A stretch of DNA of 64,000 bases. It comes from Ferranicluibacter rubi (GTDB taxonomy: Bacteria; Pseudomonadota; Alphaproteobacteria; Rhizobiales; Rhizobiaceae). The notes under the pieces are model-generated. The model saw nothing but the letters and a program-made list of their open reading frames with translations. It ran no database searches and had not been told where the DNA came from. Made by a program: the position numbers and the translations under genes. Where the stretch lies: assembly GCF_011603255.1 (NCBI RefSeq), contig NZ_JAANCM010000005.1, positions 1-64,000 on the forward strand. Direction: 5' to 3'. Shown here in pieces: positions 43,558-52,598 of this stretch; position 1 is the stretch's first letter; each line of letters begins with the position of its first letter.

Positions 43558-44472
43558 TCACGCCTGCGGCAGATGCTCGATGGGTACGAGCGCGCCGTGA
43601 TGGGCAATGACGGCGGCGGCGACGCGGGCGGCGAAGGCTGCGGCTTCGGCAGGGGCAACGCCTGCCAGAACTTTCGCCAGAAACGCACCGTTGAAGCTGT
43701 CGCCGGCGCTGGTCGTGTCGACAACGGCCTCCACCTTCGGCGGCGATATGCGCGCGACGTCGCTTCCTTCGGCGGAGAGAAGGGCATCTCCGCCGCCATT
43801 CTTGACGAGGACCATGTCCGCGCCCCACTGCCGGTAGCGGGCGATCGTCGCCTCGGGGTCGGCATCGCCGAAATGCACCTGCTCGTCATCGAAGCTCGGC
43901 AGAAGGACGGTCGAGGTGCGGGCACCGGCCTCGACGACGGCGCGCAGGGTCGCCGCGTCTTCCCACAGCCGGGGCCGGATATTGGGGTCGAAGACGACGC
44001 GCTTTCCCACAGCCTTTGCGCGCCGTAGTTCCAGGATCAAGGTTTCGCGCGCTTCAGGCGAGAGGATGGCCAGCGTGATGCCGGAGAAGACGATGGTGTC
44101 GGCCTTCTCGATGGCGCTGCGCAGATGCGCGGCATCGTCGGCGAGCTTTCGCGCGGCAGATGCCGAGCGCCAGTAGGAAAAGCTGCGCTCGCCATCCTGT
44201 AGGTGGATCATGTACAGGCCGGGGGCGGCACCGTCGATCTGCCGGATGTCCTCGGTGAGGATGGCCTTGGCCTCGATGAAGGCGAGCATCTCCTGCGACA
44301 GGAGATCGGTGCCGACGGCGCTGAGATAGGCGACGTCGATATCGGCGGGGAGGTAGGTCCGGACATAATAGGCGGCGTTCAAAGTGTCGCCGGCAAAGCC
44401 CTTGCGCAGCAGCCCGCTGCCGGCATCGCCGAGTTCCACCATGCATTCGCCGATCGCCAGAAGCCGTGCCAT
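43558..44472 (-). CDS. kdgK: PfkB-family sugar kinase, 2-dehydro-3-deoxygluconokinase-like
   Basis: A 304-aa ribokinase/PfkB-family kinase. It begins LLAIGECMVELGDAGSGLLRKGFAGDTLNAAYY, typical of KDG kinase, and the C-terminal signature DTTSAGDSFNGAFLA carries the catalytic Asp. It would phosphorylate 2-keto-3-deoxygluconate for the Entner-Doudoroff branch. ATG 44472 is chosen by family match; the upstream frame has no homology. It is divergent from an alpha-glucosidase gene. Confidence 0.87.
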   Translation of the reverse strand: MARLLAIGECMVELGDAGSGLLRKGFAGDTLNAAYYVRTYLPADIDVAYLSAVGTDLLSQEMLAFIEAKAILTEDIRQIDGAAPGLYMIHLQDGERSFSYWRSASAARKLADDAAHLRSAIEKADTIVFSGITLAILSPEARETLILELRRAKAVGKRVVFDPNIRPRLWEDAATLRAVVEAGARTSTVLLPSFDDEQVHFGDADPEATIARYRQWGADMVLVKNGGGDALLSAEGSDVARISPPKVEAVVDTTSAGDSFNGAFLAKVLAGVAPAEAAAFAARVAAAVIAHHGALVPIEHLPQA

Positions 44473-44663
44473 CGCTGTTCTCCTCTTTGCTTTTGCCGGA
44501 TAAAGCCTGCAGGCGGGGATGGCAAGGCGACTTGTCTCATTCTCGCCCGCTAATTCATGGGCCGTTCCCGCGGTTGTCTCCGAAAGCACAACTCCCGTCA
44601 TTGCGTCGTCGATTGCCCAACGTTAGAACATCGGTCGTCCCCATCATTCAGAAGGAATCGTCC

Positions 44664-46316
44664 ATGGCCTCTTCCTCGAAGACCAACCCGGACTGGTGGC
44701 GTGGCGCGGTGATCTATCAGGTTTATCCGCGTTCGTTCCAGGATACGAACGGAGACGGGATCGGGGATCTGCCGGGCATCACCGCGCGGCTGCCGCACAT
44801 TGCGAACCTCGGCGTCGATGCCATCTGGCTCTCGCCCTTCTTCACCTCGCCCATGGCCGACATGGGTTACGACGTGTCGGATTATTGCGATGTCGATCCG
44901 ATGTTCGGAACACTGGCCGATTTCGACACGATGCTCGCGGAGGCGCATCGCCTCAGCCTCAAGATCATCATCGATCAGGTGATCTCGCACACGTCCGACC
45001 AACATCCCTGGTTCAAGGAGAGCCGGGAGAGCCGCAACAATGCGCGTGCAGACTGGTATGTCTGGGCGGATGCGAAACCCGATGGCACGGCGCCGAACAA
45101 CTGGCTGTCGATCTTCGGCGGCCCCGCCTGGGAATGGGACGGCGTGCGCCGGCAATACTACCTGCATAATTTCCTCGGCTCGCAGCCGGACCTGAACTTC
45201 CACAATCCAGATGTACAGGAGGCCGTGCTCGACACGGTTCGTTTCTGGCTGGAGCGCGGCGTGGACGGCTTCCGGCTCGATACGGTCAACTACTACTTCC
45301 ATGACAAGGAGCTGCGGGACAACCCGCCGCTCGGGCTCGGCGACGACGGGCCGGGGCTCGATGCGCCCGACGTCAATCCCTATGGCATGCAGAGCCATCT
45401 TTACGACAAGACGCAGCCTGAGAATATCGGCTTCCTCAAGCGCTTCCGGGCGCTGCTGGAAGAGTATGACGACCGCACGGCTGTCGGCGAAGTCGGCGAT
45501 GGCGGACGGTCGCTGAAGACGCTGGCAGCCTATGTCAGCGGCGGCGACAAGCTGCATATGTGCTATACGTTCGATCTCTTGGGACCCGACTTCACGGCAA
45601 GCCATATCAAGCATTGCGTCTCGTCGTTTCAGGAATCGGTGACGGACGGCTGGGTCTGCTGGGCCTTTTCCAACCACGACGTTCAGCGGCACGTCTCGCG
45701 TTTCATCCAGAACGAGAGCGAGCGGGAGCGGATCGGCAAGCTGGCGATCTCCGTGCTTGCGACGTTGCGCGGCTCCATCTGCCTCTATCAGGGGGAGGAG
45801 TTGGCCCTGCCGGAAGCCCAACTCGAACTGCACGAGCTGCGAGATCCCTACGGCATCCGCTTCTGGCCGGCCTTCAAGGGCCGCGACGGATGCCGCACGC
45901 CGATGCCGTGGGAAAGTGCCGGCCAGAGCGGTGGCTTCTCCACCGGGCAACCCTGGCTGCCGGTGCCGGACGTCCACAAGGCCATCGCCGTCGATGTGCA
46001 GGATGCTGACCCGGGCTCGGTGCTCGCGCACTACCGCGCGACGCTCGCCTTCCGCAAGGCGCATGCCGAACTCTTCGATGGCGGGATGACCTTTCTCGAT
46101 ACCAACCAGGACATCTTGATTTTCACCCGCGAGAAGGCCGGCGACAAACTTCTCTTCGTCTTCAACCTGCGCCGGGGTCCGCAAACCGTGACGCTGCCGA
46201 AGGGCATGACCATCGCCGAGACGCTGCCTTTGCCGGGATTTGACACGGCGCGGGTTGAGAACGGCGAGATCGTGCTGGAGGCGCTGGATGCCTTTTGCGG
46301 GCGGGTGTCAGGCTAG
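44664..46316 (+). CDS. GH13 alpha-glucosidase
   Basis: A 550-aa intracellular glycoside hydrolase family 13 enzyme with no signal peptide. It starts DWWRGAVIYQVYPRSFQDTNGDGIGDLPGI. The catalytic triad regions are visible: GFRLDTVNYYF (nucleophile Asp), AVGEVGDGG (acid/base Glu) and FSNHDVQRH (third Asp). It most resembles rhizobial AglA-type alpha-glucosidases that split imported sucrose, trehalulose or maltose. The agl transporter genes usually next to aglA are not here. GAAGGAATC precedes ATG 44664. Confidence 0.92.
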   Translation: MASSSKTNPDWWRGAVIYQVYPRSFQDTNGDGIGDLPGITARLPHIANLGVDAIWLSPFFTSPMADMGYDVSDYCDVDPMFGTLADFDTMLAEAHRLSLKIIIDQVISHTSDQHPWFKESRESRNNARADWYVWADAKPDGTAPNNWLSIFGGPAWEWDGVRRQYYLHNFLGSQPDLNFHNPDVQEAVLDTVRFWLERGVDGFRLDTVNYYFHDKELRDNPPLGLGDDGPGLDAPDVNPYGMQSHLYDKTQPENIGFLKRFRALLEEYDDRTAVGEVGDGGRSLKTLAAYVSGGDKLHMCYTFDLLGPDFTASHIKHCVSSFQESVTDGWVCWAFSNHDVQRHVSRFIQNESERERIGKLAISVLATLRGSICLYQGEELALPEAQLELHELRDPYGIRFWPAFKGRDGCRTPMPWESAGQSGGFSTGQPWLPVPDVHKAIAVDVQDADPGSVLAHYRATLAFRKAHAELFDGGMTFLDTNQDILIFTREKAGDKLLFVFNLRRGPQTVTLPKGMTIAETLPLPGFDTARVENGEIVLEALDAFCGRVSG

Positions 46317-46619
46317 AAGCTTGTCATAATCGGCATGCGAGCCGATCCAGAACCAGACAAGGTCTTCGCCGTTTCTAACGGCGAGGGCCCGCCAGGATGA
46401 TCCGACCCGAACGGACCAGAAGCGGCCCACCTGCTTCAGATGGAGGGAGGGGTGGAAAGGATCACCCTTCAGGATATCGAAATTGCGATCCGCAACCGTT
46501 CTCACATGCCCGGGAAGTGCGTCGTAGCATTTCCAGAACGCGGCGGTTGCATATGATGCTTCAAAGGCGTCGTGCTCGTCCCGCGGAAAGCTCGGATAGG
46601 GCGGCATCTGCCAGCGCAT
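46308..46619 (-). CDS. ParE/RelE-like toxin
   Basis: A 103-aa protein of the RelE/ParE fold (FWKCYDALPGHVRTVADRNFDILKGDPFHPSLHLKQVGRFWSVRVG...; WFWIGSHADYDKLL). It is a toxin of a type II pair and probably inhibits gyrase or translation. No start codon exists in frame close to the antitoxin stop, so it must begin inside the antitoxin gene. ATG 46619 has GGAAA at useful spacing and gives a 59-nt overlap; ATG 46607 is an alternative. Its stop overlaps the convergent alpha-glucosidase gene by 9 nt. Confidence 0.75.
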   Translation of the reverse strand: MRWQMPPYPSFPRDEHDAFEASYATAAFWKCYDALPGHVRTVADRNFDILKGDPFHPSLHLKQVGRFWSVRVGSSWRALAVRNGEDLVWFWIGSHADYDKLLA

Positions 46620-46761
46620 CAAGCTTTCCGGATGTTGCATCCGTTTCGAAACGCTCGTCCCAGCGCTTTGCCTGTAGGTCTTCGAACCAGCGTGTGAACT
46701 CCGCGAGGTCTTCGGCGGATAGCTCGGTTACCGATTTTTCGATATGTTCGAGGCGGCTCAT
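46561..46761 (-). CDS. Antitoxin partner of the ParE-like toxin
   Basis: A 66-aa acidic, helical protein (MSRLEHIEKSVTELSAEDLAEFTRWFEDLQAKRWDE...). It resembles small antitoxins that accompany RelE/ParE toxins in proteobacteria. It is upstream of and overlapping the toxin on the same strand. ATG 46761 fits the family start; the longer upstream frame does not. Confidence 0.7.
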   Translation of the reverse strand: MSRLEHIEKSVTELSAEDLAEFTRWFEDLQAKRWDERFETDATSGKLDALADAALSELSAGRARRL

Positions 46762-46821
46762 CACGGTCTCCGATTTTGCGCGAAGATTAGAACACGCGCC
46801 TGTTTCTGCCAAGATCGTCCT

Positions 46822-48519
46822 TTACCCGATCAGAACGAACCGATCCACATCCACCAGCCCTTTATCCGAGATCTTCAGATGCGGGATCACGGGCAGGGGC
46901 AGGAAAGCGAGTTGCAGGAAGGGTTCCTGCAACTTGGCGCCCAGAGCGAAGGCGGCCTGACGCAGGTGGTGGAGGGTGTCGCGGACGCTCTCATAGGGCT
47001 CGAGGCTCATCAGGCCTGCGACGGGGAGAGCGATTTCGCCGGTCACGACGCCGTCTTCGACCACGACGAAACCGCCCTTGATCTCGCCAAGCCGATTGGC
47101 GGCGAGTGCCATGTCGTCGGGATCGACGCCGACGACGCAGATATTGTGGCTGTCGTGCCCGACCGTCGAGGCGATGGCACCCTTCTTGAGACCGAAGCCC
47201 TGGACGAAGCCGTTGGCGTGGTTGCCGTTGACGCCGTGGCGCTCGATGACGGCGACCTTGATGATATCGTGTCCCAGATCGACGCCCGTCTGGTTGCCGT
47301 CCGCCGGCAGTTGGAAACGACGATGCTCGGTGATGATCTTGCCCGGGAGAACGCCGATGACGGACGTCTCGCCCTCCGTATAGGGAACGGCGAAGGCGGC
47401 GGCGTGGATGTGGCCCGCCTTGACGCTGTCGAGGCCGACGGGTGCGACAGGGCGACGGGTGGCAAAGAGGGCATCGGTCACGTGGCGGCCGCCAGCGAAG
47501 ACCATCTGCGCCTTGCAGCTTGCAAGGCTATCCACCACCACGAGATCGGCCCGCCAGCCGGGGGCCACCAGCCCGCGATCCCTCAGGCCGAAGGCGCGAG
47601 CGGCGGAGATGGAGGCGGCGCGATAGACGACGAGCGGGTCCACGCCGTGGGCGATGGCTTCGCGGATCATGTAGTCGAGGTGCCCCTCTTCAGCGATATC
47701 GAGCGGGTTGCGATCGTCGGTACAGAGCGCGAGAAAGGGCGAGAGCCGCTCGGTCAGGATCGGCATCAGGGCGTGGAGGTCTTTGGACACGGAGCCCTCG
47801 CGCACGAGGATGTGCATGCCCTTGCGGATCTTCTCCAGCGCTTCGTCCGCCGTCGTGCATTCATGATCGGTGCGGATGCCGGCTGCCAGATATCCGTTGA
47901 GGTCGAGACCCCGCAGCAGCGGGGCATGGCCGTCGATATGGCCGTCCTGGAAGGCTTCGAGCTTGGCGAGGCAGATGGGATCCTTGTGGATGACGCCCGG
48001 AAAGTTCATGAACTCGGCAAGGCCGATCACCTTCTCATGGTTCCGATAGGGCAGCAGTGCCTCGATTGGCAGGTTGGCGCCTGATGTCTCCAGATGCGTC
48101 GCCGGCACGCAGCTCGACAGCTGCACGCGGATATCCATGATGGTCTCGCGGGCGCTGTCGAGGAAGAACTCGATGCCTTCGGTGCCGAGCACGTTGGCGA
48201 TTTCGTGCGGGTCGCAGATGGCGGTCGTGACGCCGTAGGGCAGCACGCAGCGGTCGAACTCGTGCGGTGTGACCAGCGAGGATTCGATGTGCAAATGCGT
48301 ATCGATGAAGCCGGGCACGACGATGCGGCCGGAAATGTCGATCTCCTCCACGCCCTGATAGCTGCCGCAGGTGCCGACGATACGGTCGCCGCAGAGGGCG
48401 ATGTCGGATTCGATGCATTCGCCGGTGACGAGATCGAAGAAGCGGCCATTCTTGAGGACGATGTCGGCAGCGACGCGGCCCGTGCCCTGGTCGATACGGT
48501 CGGAGAGGGAGGCGGACAT
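46822..48519 (-). CDS. ade: Adenine deaminase
   Basis: A 565-aa bacterial adenine deaminase (adenine to hypoxanthine). Metal-site motifs are [25 protein letters not shown] and [14 protein letters not shown], with [13 protein letters not shown] and the C-terminal [17 protein letters not shown] 48519 has GGAGCTCCC upstream; frames further upstream have no match. Its product feeds the same XDH pathway as the 21-34 kb cluster, although it is 12 kb away. Confidence 0.95.
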   Translation of the reverse strand: MSASLSDRIDQGTGRVAADIVLKNGRFFDLVTGECIESDIALCGDRIVGTCGSYQGVEEIDISGRIVVPGFIDTHLHIESSLVTPHEFDRCVLPYGVTTAICDPHEIANVLGTEGIEFFLDSARETIMDIRVQLSSCVPATHLETSGANLPIEALLPYRNHEKVIGLAEFMNFPGVIHKDPICLAKLEAFQDGHIDGHAPLLRGLDLNGYLAAGIRTDHECTTADEALEKIRKGMHILVREGSVSKDLHALMPILTERLSPFLALCTDDRNPLDIAEEGHLDYMIREAIAHGVDPLVVYRAASISAARAFGLRDRGLVAPGWRADLVVVDSLASCKAQMVFAGGRHVTDALFATRRPVAPVGLDSVKAGHIHAAAFAVPYTEGETSVIGVLPGKIITEHRRFQLPADGNQTGVDLGHDIIKVAVIERHGVNGNHANGFVQGFGLKKGAIASTVGHDSHNICVVGVDPDDMALAANRLGEIKGGFVVVEDGVVTGEIALPVAGLMSLEPYESVRDTLHHLRQAAFALGAKLQEPFLQLAFLPLPVIPHLKISDKGLVDVDRFVLIG

Positions 48520-48672
48520 GGGAGCTCCGATTCTGGCGGCGATAAGCGGCATGATGGGTTGGCGATGTCTGGTGCGGTGCACCAAGGCCCATCATAGAGG
48601 GCGCAGCCGGCAGGGGAAGGGTGGCGTGCGAATTGTCGTGTCGCCGGTGCTCTGGAAAGGTACGCGTGGCTG

Positions 48673-49401
48673 TCAGATGTAGAGCGCGGCCATCTTGCGC
48701 CAGGACTGGCCGCGATGAGCACGGCCGTCCCAGATGTGGAGCTGGTGGCCGACGCCCTTTTCGCTCAGCAACTGGCTCAGATGCCGGTTGTTATCGAGGA
48801 AAGGGTCGGCATTGCCGATGGTGAGTACGATGTCGACGGACTTCAAGCGGTCGAGCCGCCAGTCTTGCGACAGGCCCGGCAGAAAATGCGTCGGCGTGTG
48901 GAAATAGACCTCATCGTCGTAATGGCCATCGAGCAGGTTTGTGAAGCTCTCGATCTCCAGCGTCAGGTCGTAGCGGCCGGAAAAGGCGACGAGCTTGGAA
49001 AAGAGATGCGGGTGGCGGAAGACGAGGCTGGCCGCCTGGTAGGCACCGAGGCTGCAGCCCTGCACGATGGTGGCGCCGTACGGATTCTTGTGCGCCATGA
49101 GCGGCAGCACTTCGTTGAGGACGTATTCCTCCAGCGCCCTGTGGCGGCGGATGCGGGCGGCGGGATGGAGGCTGCGGTCGTAGAAGGTCTCCCGCGCGAG
49201 ACCCTCGATGCAGAAGAGCTGGAGATGACCGGCGCGGACCTTATCCGCCAGCGCATCGACGAGGCCGAGCGTCTCGTATTCCCAGAACCGACCTTCACGC
49301 GTCGGAAACATCAGCACCTTCGCGCCCGCATGCCCGAACACCAGCAACTCCATGTCACGATGGAGCCGTGGACTGTACCAGCGCAGATATTCGCGATTCA
49401 T
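48673..49401 (-). CDS. Alpha/beta-hydrolase, esterase (putative esterase family)
   Basis: A 242-aa cytosolic esterase-like alpha/beta hydrolase. The nucleophile elbow is GCSLGAYQAASL, an Asp lies in IGNADPFLDNN and a likely catalytic His in WDGRAHRGQSW. It begins MNREYLRWYSPRLHRDMELLVFGHAGAKVLMFPTREGRFWEYE, typical of bacterial DUF3089/esterase-D-like proteins. Its ATG overlaps the stop of another esterase gene by 4 nt, so the two are co-expressed. Substrate unknown. Confidence 0.82.
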   Translation of the reverse strand: MNREYLRWYSPRLHRDMELLVFGHAGAKVLMFPTREGRFWEYETLGLVDALADKVRAGHLQLFCIEGLARETFYDRSLHPAARIRRHRALEEYVLNEVLPLMAHKNPYGATIVQGCSLGAYQAASLVFRHPHLFSKLVAFSGRYDLTLEIESFTNLLDGHYDDEVYFHTPTHFLPGLSQDWRLDRLKSVDIVLTIGNADPFLDNNRHLSQLLSEKGVGHQLHIWDGRAHRGQSWRKMAALYI

Positions 49402-50363
49402 GGTGTCCCGAAGAGGTTCCCGACTTTTGCCATCAGCGCAGAGGACTGCGCCGCCTGACCAGGATAATCGAAATGCCCGGCATCCAGGATGAAGATTTCG
49501 TTACAATCCTTGATCGGTAGCGCATTGGCAACGGAGAACTGGCAGGGCGGAGCGACCGCGGGATCGAAACGTGCGACGGCGCAGAGGAGGGGTACGGTGA
49601 TGCGGGTGGCGGCGCTTGCCGCATCGAAGAGCCGCAGCGTCTGCTGCACCTCCGGGTGCGTGCGGCCATAGGCCTGCACGGCGCGGGCGCTGCCGATGGT
49701 GGGCAGCGTGAGCCAGAGCGGCCGGTTTCCGAAGGTGGGAACGACGAGGTGGCCCCGATCGATCCGGTCGTCATGGGGTATGGCCAATGCGCCGATACCG
49801 CCGCCGAGGCTGATGCCGCTGTAGCCGACACGGCCTTTCGTGCCGGGAAAGAGCGTGTTCAGCACGGTTACGGCGACCCAGACGTCTTCGACGCAGCCGC
49901 CGATGATGTAGCGGTCCGGCTTGTCGATATCGTGCAGGACGTGCCAGGCAGGATCGGGCGAGATCGGCGCGCGCGAACTGCGGGAAAGGCCGCGGAAGCA
50001 GGGAAAGAGGATCGCAGTGTCTTCGACCGGCAGGTCGAGATCGGGCTGATCGCGTCCGCCATAGCCGTGGCCGACGACGAGGCCGCGGCGCACGTTTCCG
50101 TGTTGGGGGACGAGAAGCCAGCCGCCGATGCGGAAGCCGTCCGTCGAGGTGTAGGAGAGATCGTGGATGGTCCACCTTGGATGCCGCGTTGCCGAGCGCG
50201 TAAGGCTCGGGCTTGGGTCTCTGGCAAGCGCCTTGCGGTAGCGCGCCTGCCAGAAGGCGTCGAACCCCTCCACCTCCGGCGGCGGCCGGATCGCACGGAG
50301 TTCCTTGAGCCCGAGGCCGTAGGTGGGGTCGAAGTCATAGGGGTGGCGCTTGGGTATGCTCAT
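49398..50363 (-). CDS. Acetylxylan esterase / cephalosporin-C deacetylase-like hydrolase
   Basis: A 321-aa alpha/beta hydrolase of the CAH/AXE1 type. The nucleophile motif is GYSGISLGGGIGALA, with Asp in ARFDPAVAPPCQF and His in LDAGHFDYPG. Family members remove acetyl groups from sugars or cephalosporins. It has no signal peptide, so it would act in the cytoplasm. It is first of a two-esterase operon (4-nt overlap). Confidence 0.84.
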   Translation of the reverse strand: MSIPKRHPYDFDPTYGLGLKELRAIRPPPEVEGFDAFWQARYRKALARDPSPSLTRSATRHPRWTIHDLSYTSTDGFRIGGWLLVPQHGNVRRGLVVGHGYGGRDQPDLDLPVEDTAILFPCFRGLSRSSRAPISPDPAWHVLHDIDKPDRYIIGGCVEDVWVAVTVLNTLFPGTKGRVGYSGISLGGGIGALAIPHDDRIDRGHLVVPTFGNRPLWLTLPTIGSARAVQAYGRTHPEVQQTLRLFDAASAATRITVPLLCAVARFDPAVAPPCQFSVANALPIKDCNEIFILDAGHFDYPGQAAQSSALMAKVGNLFGTP

Positions 50364-50470
50364 AGTCGGCGAGGCTCATGCTCACGAGAGAGGGTGGCCC
50401 GACGCGGAGCGCGGGAAGGCCTCCAGCGTCCCGCAGCAGCTCTCTGCTACGGGATGATGATGAAGGTCGC

Positions 50471-51799
50471 TCAGATGCCGCTTTCGAGCACCTGCCGGAT
50501 GCCGGCAACGAGCTCGTCGATCTGGGCTTCGGTTATGATCAGCGGCGGGGACAAGGCAATCGTGTCGCCGGTTGTGCGGATCAACAGGCCATTCTCATAG
50601 GCTTTGAGGAAGGCCGAGAAGGCGCGCTTCGTCGGCTCGCCGGCAATCGGCGCGAGTTCGATGGCGCCGATGAGGCCGATATTGCGGATGTCGATGACAT
50701 GCGGGCAGTCGCGGAGCGAGTGCAGGGCATTTTCCCAATAGGGTGCGAGCGTGGCTGCGCGGGTCAGAAGGCCTTCGTCACGGTAGGTGTCGAGCGTGGC
50801 GATAGCGGCGGCCGAGGCGATCGGGTTGCCGGAATAGGTGTAGCCATGGAAGAACTCGATCATGTGCTCCGGCCCCTGCATGAACGCGTCATGGATCTCG
50901 GACGTCACGAAAACCGCGCCCATGGGGACGACGCCGTTCGTTAGGCCCTTCGCCGTCACGATCATGTCCGGCATGACGTCGAAATACTGTGCCGCGAAGG
51001 GCGTGCCGAGACGACCGTAGCCGGTGATGACTTCGTCGAAGATCAGCAGGATGCCGTGCTTGGTGCAGATCTCGCGCAGCTTCTGCAGGTAGCCCTTCGG
51101 CGGAATGAGCACGCCGGTCGACCCCGCCACGGGCTCCACGATGACGGCGGCAATGGTCGAGGCATCGTGCAGGGTGACGATGCGTTCGAGTTCCGTGGCG
51201 ATATCGCCGCCATGCTCGGGCTCGCCCTTGGTGAAGGCGTTCTTGTCCGGCATATGCGTGTGCGGCATGTGATCGACGCCGCTCAGCAGCGTGCCGAACA
51301 TCTTGCGGTTCGAGACGATACCGCCGACGGAGATGCCGCCGAAATTAACGCCGTGATAGCCGCGCTCGCGGCCGATCAGGCGCGAACGGGCGCCGTCGCC
51401 CTTCACCCGGTGGTAGGCCAGCGCGACCTTGAGAGCGGTATCGACTGATTCCGAGCCGGAGTTCGTGTAGAGCACATGGTTGAAGCCCTCGGGCGCAATG
51501 TCCACGAGGCGGTTGGCAAGCTCGAACGCCTTGGGGTGGCCGAGCTGGAAGGCAGGGGCGTAATCAAGCTCGCCCGCCTGTTGGCAGATGGCCTCGGTGA
51601 TCAGCGGGCGGCAGTGCCCGGCATTGACGCACCACAGTCCGGCCGTGCCGTCGAGAACGGTGCGCCCGTCATGCGTCTTGTAGTGCATGTCCTTCGCCGA
51701 GACGAACATGCGCGGTTCCTTCTTGAACTGCCGGTTCGACGTGAAGGGCATCCAGAAGGCGCGCAGGTCGTTGGGAGTGGCGTTCAGGCGGTTCGACAT
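50471..51799 (-). CDS. Class III aminotransferase (omega-amino acid:pyruvate type)
   Basis: A 442-aa PLP-dependent class III aminotransferase. Landmarks are RAFWMPFTSNRQFKKEPRM, YTNSGSESVDTALKVA (cofactor phosphate), GYHGVNFGG, LIFDEVITGYGR and the Schiff-base Lys in VTAKGLTNGVVPMG. It most resembles omega-amino acid/beta-alanine:pyruvate aminotransferases. ATG 51799 is preferred because GGAG lies 7 nt upstream; two further in-frame ATGs lie up to 27 nt earlier. Confidence 0.88.
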   Translation of the reverse strand: MSNRLNATPNDLRAFWMPFTSNRQFKKEPRMFVSAKDMHYKTHDGRTVLDGTAGLWCVNAGHCRPLITEAICQQAGELDYAPAFQLGHPKAFELANRLVDIAPEGFNHVLYTNSGSESVDTALKVALAYHRVKGDGARSRLIGRERGYHGVNFGGISVGGIVSNRKMFGTLLSGVDHMPHTHMPDKNAFTKGEPEHGGDIATELERIVTLHDASTIAAVIVEPVAGSTGVLIPPKGYLQKLREICTKHGILLIFDEVITGYGRLGTPFAAQYFDVMPDMIVTAKGLTNGVVPMGAVFVTSEIHDAFMQGPEHMIEFFHGYTYSGNPIASAAAIATLDTYRDEGLLTRAATLAPYWENALHSLRDCPHVIDIRNIGLIGAIELAPIAGEPTKRAFSAFLKAYENGLLIRTTGDTIALSPPLIITEAQIDELVAGIRQVLESGI

Positions 51800-52137
51800 G
51801 ACGGTCTCCATGGCCAAGACGGCCATTTGGCGTTTGAGCTGTTCGGCGAATTTTATCCGATGGTCAAACTATCAGCGGGACTGAGGGCGTCAAGATATGC
51901 CGCATGCGTTGTCCTCCCGGGGGCAAGCATCACGAGAATGATTTAGGTAAGTGACGAATAACATTGAAGATGGTTGTGAAAAGAAAAAAGCCAGGAACCT
52001 CCCTGATTCCTGGCTTTCGTCACGCAGAATTTGCCCGTCCCGGCAAAGATCGGGTTGAGGGTCATGCGTTGATATCTGCCCGCTTCGCGCCGCCGTACAT
52101 CTCGACTTTCGCCGATACCAGCGGCTTTCACGCAATG
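51800..52137. other. Intergenic region between aminotransferase and nolR-like gene
   Basis: A 338-nt region with the aminotransferase promoter at one end and the nolR-like terminator at the other. It is AT-richer near 51935-51990. Apart from that terminator I see no coding sequence or RNA. Confidence 0.45.
51987..52017 (-). terminator. Terminator downstream of the nolR-like gene
   Basis: AAAGCCAGGAA (51987-51997) pairs perfectly with TTCCTGGCTTT (52007-52017) around a 9-nt loop. Read on the minus strand it is followed by a long T run (complement of 51981-51989). It lies 121 nt beyond the stop of the ArsR gene. Confidence 0.87.
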
Positions 52138-52479
52138 TTACGCAGAGCGGCGACGCGGCTGTGCTTCTTCCTTCGCGTCTGCTGCGCCGTAGATTTCGGA
52201 CAGCATCGAGAGGACCTTCAAAACGGACTCGGACGAAGACGAGTAGTAGATCGTCTGGGCGTCGCGGCGTGTCGTCACCAGGCTCTGGGCCCGAAGCTTC
52301 GACAGGTGTTGCGAAAGCGCAGACTGACTAAGGCCGACCTGAGCAGCAAGCGCTCCGACAGCCATTTCGCCCTTGACCAGTTCGTTCAGGATCAGCAGCC
52401 GCTTCGGGTTGGCCATAGCCGAAAGAAAATCCGCAGCGACCTCGGCTTTTTCATGCTGGTGGGGAGGAATTGTTTCCAT
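52138..52479 (-). CDS. nolR: ArsR family regulator, NolR-like
   Basis: A 113-aa winged-helix repressor. The central stretch, FLSAMANPKRLLILNELVKGEMAVGALAAQVGLSQSALSQHLSKLRAQ, then TTRRDAQTIYYSSSS, closely fits rhizobial NolR, a global repressor of nod and other genes. No metal-binding Cys motif is present. ATG 52479 has GGAG six bases upstream; an earlier in-frame ATG at 52491 is less well placed. A motif fitting the NolR consensus lies at 52536-52551, 57 nt upstream. Confidence 0.8.
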   Translation of the reverse strand: METIPPHQHEKAEVAADFLSAMANPKRLLILNELVKGEMAVGALAAQVGLSQSALSQHLSKLRAQSLVTTRRDAQTIYYSSSSESVLKVLSMLSEIYGAADAKEEAQPRRRSA

Positions 52480-52535
52480 GCCATACTCCATGCGACGTCT
52501 TGGCCCCACCCATTTGGTGCGGCTAGAATGAGACA

Positions 52536-52551
52536 ATTAGGCATGACGCAT
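52536..52551. promoter_or_regulatory. Candidate NolR-binding site upstream of nolR
   Basis: ATTAG (52536-52540), nine bases and AT (52550-52551) fit the NolR consensus (A/T)TTAG-N9-A(T/A) as I recall it. It lies 57 nt upstream of the nolR start, which fits autoregulation. The motif is short, so chance occurrence is possible. Confidence 0.4.
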
Positions 52552-52598
52552 AAAGGGAACAACAGGCCTATGCGAGATTTAGGGGTACTTCCGGGGAG

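Noticed and set aside
44598-46184. Long minus-strand frame opposite the alpha-glucosidase
   Set aside because: Antisense of a complete GH13 enzyme, no family resemblance.
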